A stretch of 64,000 nucleotides of DNA, taken from Phaeodactylum tricornutum CCAP 1055/1 (Eukaryota > Bacillariophyta > Bacillariophyceae > Surirellales > Neidiaceae). Position numbers and translations under genes: made by a program. Positions 62,329 through 64,000 of this stretch are shown here, one piece after another; within the stretch, counting starts at the first letter, position 1; each line of letters begins with the position of its first letter. A model generated the notes under the pieces. The model did not search any database. It worked only from the letters and a program-made list of their open reading frames with translations, and had not been told where the DNA came from. The stretch spans positions 268,419-332,418 of the forward strand of contig NC_011676.1 in the NCBI RefSeq assembly GCF_000150955.2. Reading direction: 5' to 3'.

Positions 62329-63003
62329 GTTGCGCCATTGGAGCACGAAGAGGCGTATCTATATATTCATTTACATTTGTTACATATAGACCTTAATTTT
62401 AGTACCTTACGGTCGCCAAGCTAAGAAAACGAACCAAAAACTAGCGAGAGACGTTGCGGAATGAGTTTTTGTCTTCTTTTCGTAGCCTGGATATCAGCTG
62501 TCTGTCTGGCTGTCACCCAATCGTCTCGAAAACATATCGATGAGATCATTGCCAGCCTATCTACCGGTAATTACTTGGCGGGCTCACCAAAGTCGAAGAG
62601 AATACCCCAGTCGGATTCATCCCGAGCGAATTATAGTGATTGCACATAGTAAATACTAACGGTATCGGTATTGGCATCTCTGAAGCGTCCCCATCCGCAG
62701 TGTAAAGAATAGGACCGGAAATTGTCGAAAGTAGCCGAAGGATTATCATTGGCGTTTTCGTTCCGCCGCAGACGAAAAGGCAACCGAATTCGGTATCATT
62801 TTCGATCTCGGACCCGGTGCCACCAACCGTCCTATCCAATTTTTTCCGGCTACAAGCCAAACCTGCATCGGGTTTGCCGTATTCACAGTCAGCCAGAAAC
62901 CTTCGTACAACCTCAAGAAAAAGAAAATCCTTGCTCACGGTCAGCTTATATTCCTACCCTCAAAGTAGCTTTTTTTTTCCCGGTGAAATCGACGAGGATA
63001 GCA
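62329..63003. other. Intergenic spacer with motif copy
   Basis: 675 bp. A small ATG frame at 62461-62649 begins with a hydrophobic stretch (FCLLFVAWISAVCLAVT) but has no other support. TTCACAGTCAGCC at 62882-62894 shares 12 bp with the MATE promoter. Confidence 0.45.
62883..62894 (+). promoter_or_regulatory. TCACAGTCAGCC element
   Basis: Same 12-mer as 24675-24686, 110 bp upstream of the start of the secretory membrane protein. Inferred promoter element. Confidence 0.4.
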
Positions 63004-64000
63004 ATGCCGTTCTCTCTACTCCAGGTACTGCACCTCGGCCTACTGGCGACAGCCACCGCGTATTCTGTCGTGTCTCAAAAGGCGGTGGATTCGCATCCAC
63101 ATCACCACGGTAAAAGCGTCGTACTCCACGTTCCCGTGGCGGTGCGGTTGACCGTCGAGCACGAGGGAGGCTCTGGCGGATCCTCCCCAGAAATGTCGCA
63201 GGGTATCTTGCCAACGGAGGTGGGTCAGTATCGCCAGTGGGGATTGTCGCTGGAAGCCTTTTCGGGGAAAGATTCACCGACACTGCCGGATGATGCCCTA
63301 TTTTTGGACGAACGCATCATCGACTTGAGCTTTTCTTACATTCCTACCAGCCCAAACTCCCCTGCCACTGCAACGAATATACCCACAACTTCATCATTAT
63401 ACTGGGGCAATGCGACATTGTCTTGGAGATTGCCCATTCAAAACAGAGAATCTGATCCGGCTTACCCACGTACATATCTAGTCCTACTCTGGGAAGAGCA
63501 GCGCCCTTATCTTCACGAATACCAACATCAACCACCAACAACATTGGGCAACAACAACGACTGGTACCAGCGCCGTCTGCTAGCGCGTCGCATTGCGCAA
63601 ATTCCATCACAAACGCACCGTCCTCATTCCATCGAACAAAGCCTCGGTGCGAATCCTCTCGCGGGGATAGTTCGAGTTGGTCTTTTGCAAGGCACGTCAG
63701 AATACATCCTTCGAGATCACGAGCCGCTGCACGCATCATCGGAACCTAAGCAGAACGCAACGATTGCCACATTCTCAACGTCAAACTTTGAGCAGCGAAG
63801 CAATGCTCCACCTGCTCCCAACGTACTACAGAACAATGATACTCAAGCAAAATTATTAACACCGTCGTCGTGGTGGCAGTTTTTTGCCGGCGGTGCTTGC
63901 TGTGTGTTATCATTGTTGGTTTGGGCCACTGCAACGGCCAGGCCAATTACGACTGGCGCGGCTCATACCAACGCCCCCCGAAACAGAGTCCAGCTCGGTT
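63004..64000 (+). CDS. Secretory single-pass membrane protein (3' end outside window)
   Basis: An open frame of 332 codons runs from ATG 63004 to the edge without a stop, so the gene is partial. A signal peptide (FSLLQVLHLGLLATATAYS) precedes a lumenal region rich in His, Pro and Ser, with N-glycosylation sites (NATL, NATI, NNDT). A hydrophobic helix (FFAGGACCVLSLLVWATATA, about 300-319) is followed by a polar tail, giving type-I topology. The region RTYLVLLWEEQRPYL is the most ordered part. No family is recognised. TTCACAGTCAGCC lies 110 bp upstream. Start is the first ATG after stops in frame; confidence is limited by the missing end. Confidence 0.65.
   Translation, partial: MPFSLLQVLHLGLLATATAYSVVSQKAVDSHPHHHGKSVVLHVPVAVRLTVEHEGGSGGSSPEMSQGILPTEVGQYRQWGLSLEAFSGKDSPTLPDDALFLDERIIDLSFSYIPTSPNSPATATNIPTTSSLYWGNATLSWRLPIQNRESDPAYPRTYLVLLWEEQRPYLHEYQHQPPTTLGNNNDWYQRRLLARRIAQIPSQTHRPHSIEQSLGANPLAGIVRVGLLQGTSEYILRDHEPLHASSEPKQNATIATFSTSNFEQRSNAPPAPNVLQNNDTQAKLLTPSSWWQFFAGGACCVLSLLVWATATARPITTGAAHTNAPRNRVQLG

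Noticed and set aside
62561-62938. 125-codon minus-strand frame before the last gene
   Set aside because: It begins with GTG and has no recognised domain.

Overview
This is nuclear DNA of a compact algal genome, most consistent with a pennate diatom such as Phaeodactylum tricornutum. That identification is an inference from three things: short GT-AG introns (mostly about 60-200 bp), several N-termini made of a signal peptide followed by an ASAFAP-like F-A/V-P motif (the diatom bipartite plastid-targeting signal, seen at 2772 and 24848), and the gene repertoire. I found no rRNA, tRNA, CRISPR array or intact mobile element.

Layout. 0.8-8 kb: a plastid LrgA/LrgB-type glycolate/glycerate translocator, a plastid-type glutathione transferase with a novel C-terminal half, a DHH-family exopolyphosphatase whose stop lies 17 bp from the GST stop, the splicing factor BUD31, and an EF-hand membrane protein. 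9-14 kb: a tiny HNH protein, an auxin-efflux-carrier-like transporter and a wax ester synthase/DGAT arranged head to head. 14-23 kb: a large PH/IQ/membrane protein with about nine degenerate acidic repeats, and exocyst SEC8. 23-27.6 kb: a 2-kb gene-poor gap, a plastid-type MATE transporter, and a second EF-hand membrane protein paralogous to the one at 7.4 kb. 29-36 kb: a DUF676 lipase-like hydrolase, complex I NDUFB10, a tail-anchored papain-like protease and a possible plastid protein. 36-49 kb: two type-I membrane proteins sharing a cytoplasmic motif, a threonine synthase, a free-standing EXD2 C-terminal-type HNH protein, membralin and a zinc-free MDR oxidoreductase. 50-62 kb: the spindle-checkpoint kinase MPS1/TTK head to head with a 2771-residue HECT ubiquitin ligase. 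63 kb to the edge: a secretory membrane protein that runs out of the window.

Genes alternate strands and mostly lie head to head or tail to tail; several convergent pairs end within 17-180 bp of each other. A 9-mer, TCAC(A/T)GTCA, turns up repeatedly in the spacers and is proposed as a core-promoter-like element. Exon structures were built by hand by matching splice-site phase, and in every multi-exon gene the spliced length is a multiple of three. Functions come from motifs recognised by eye, not from database searches.
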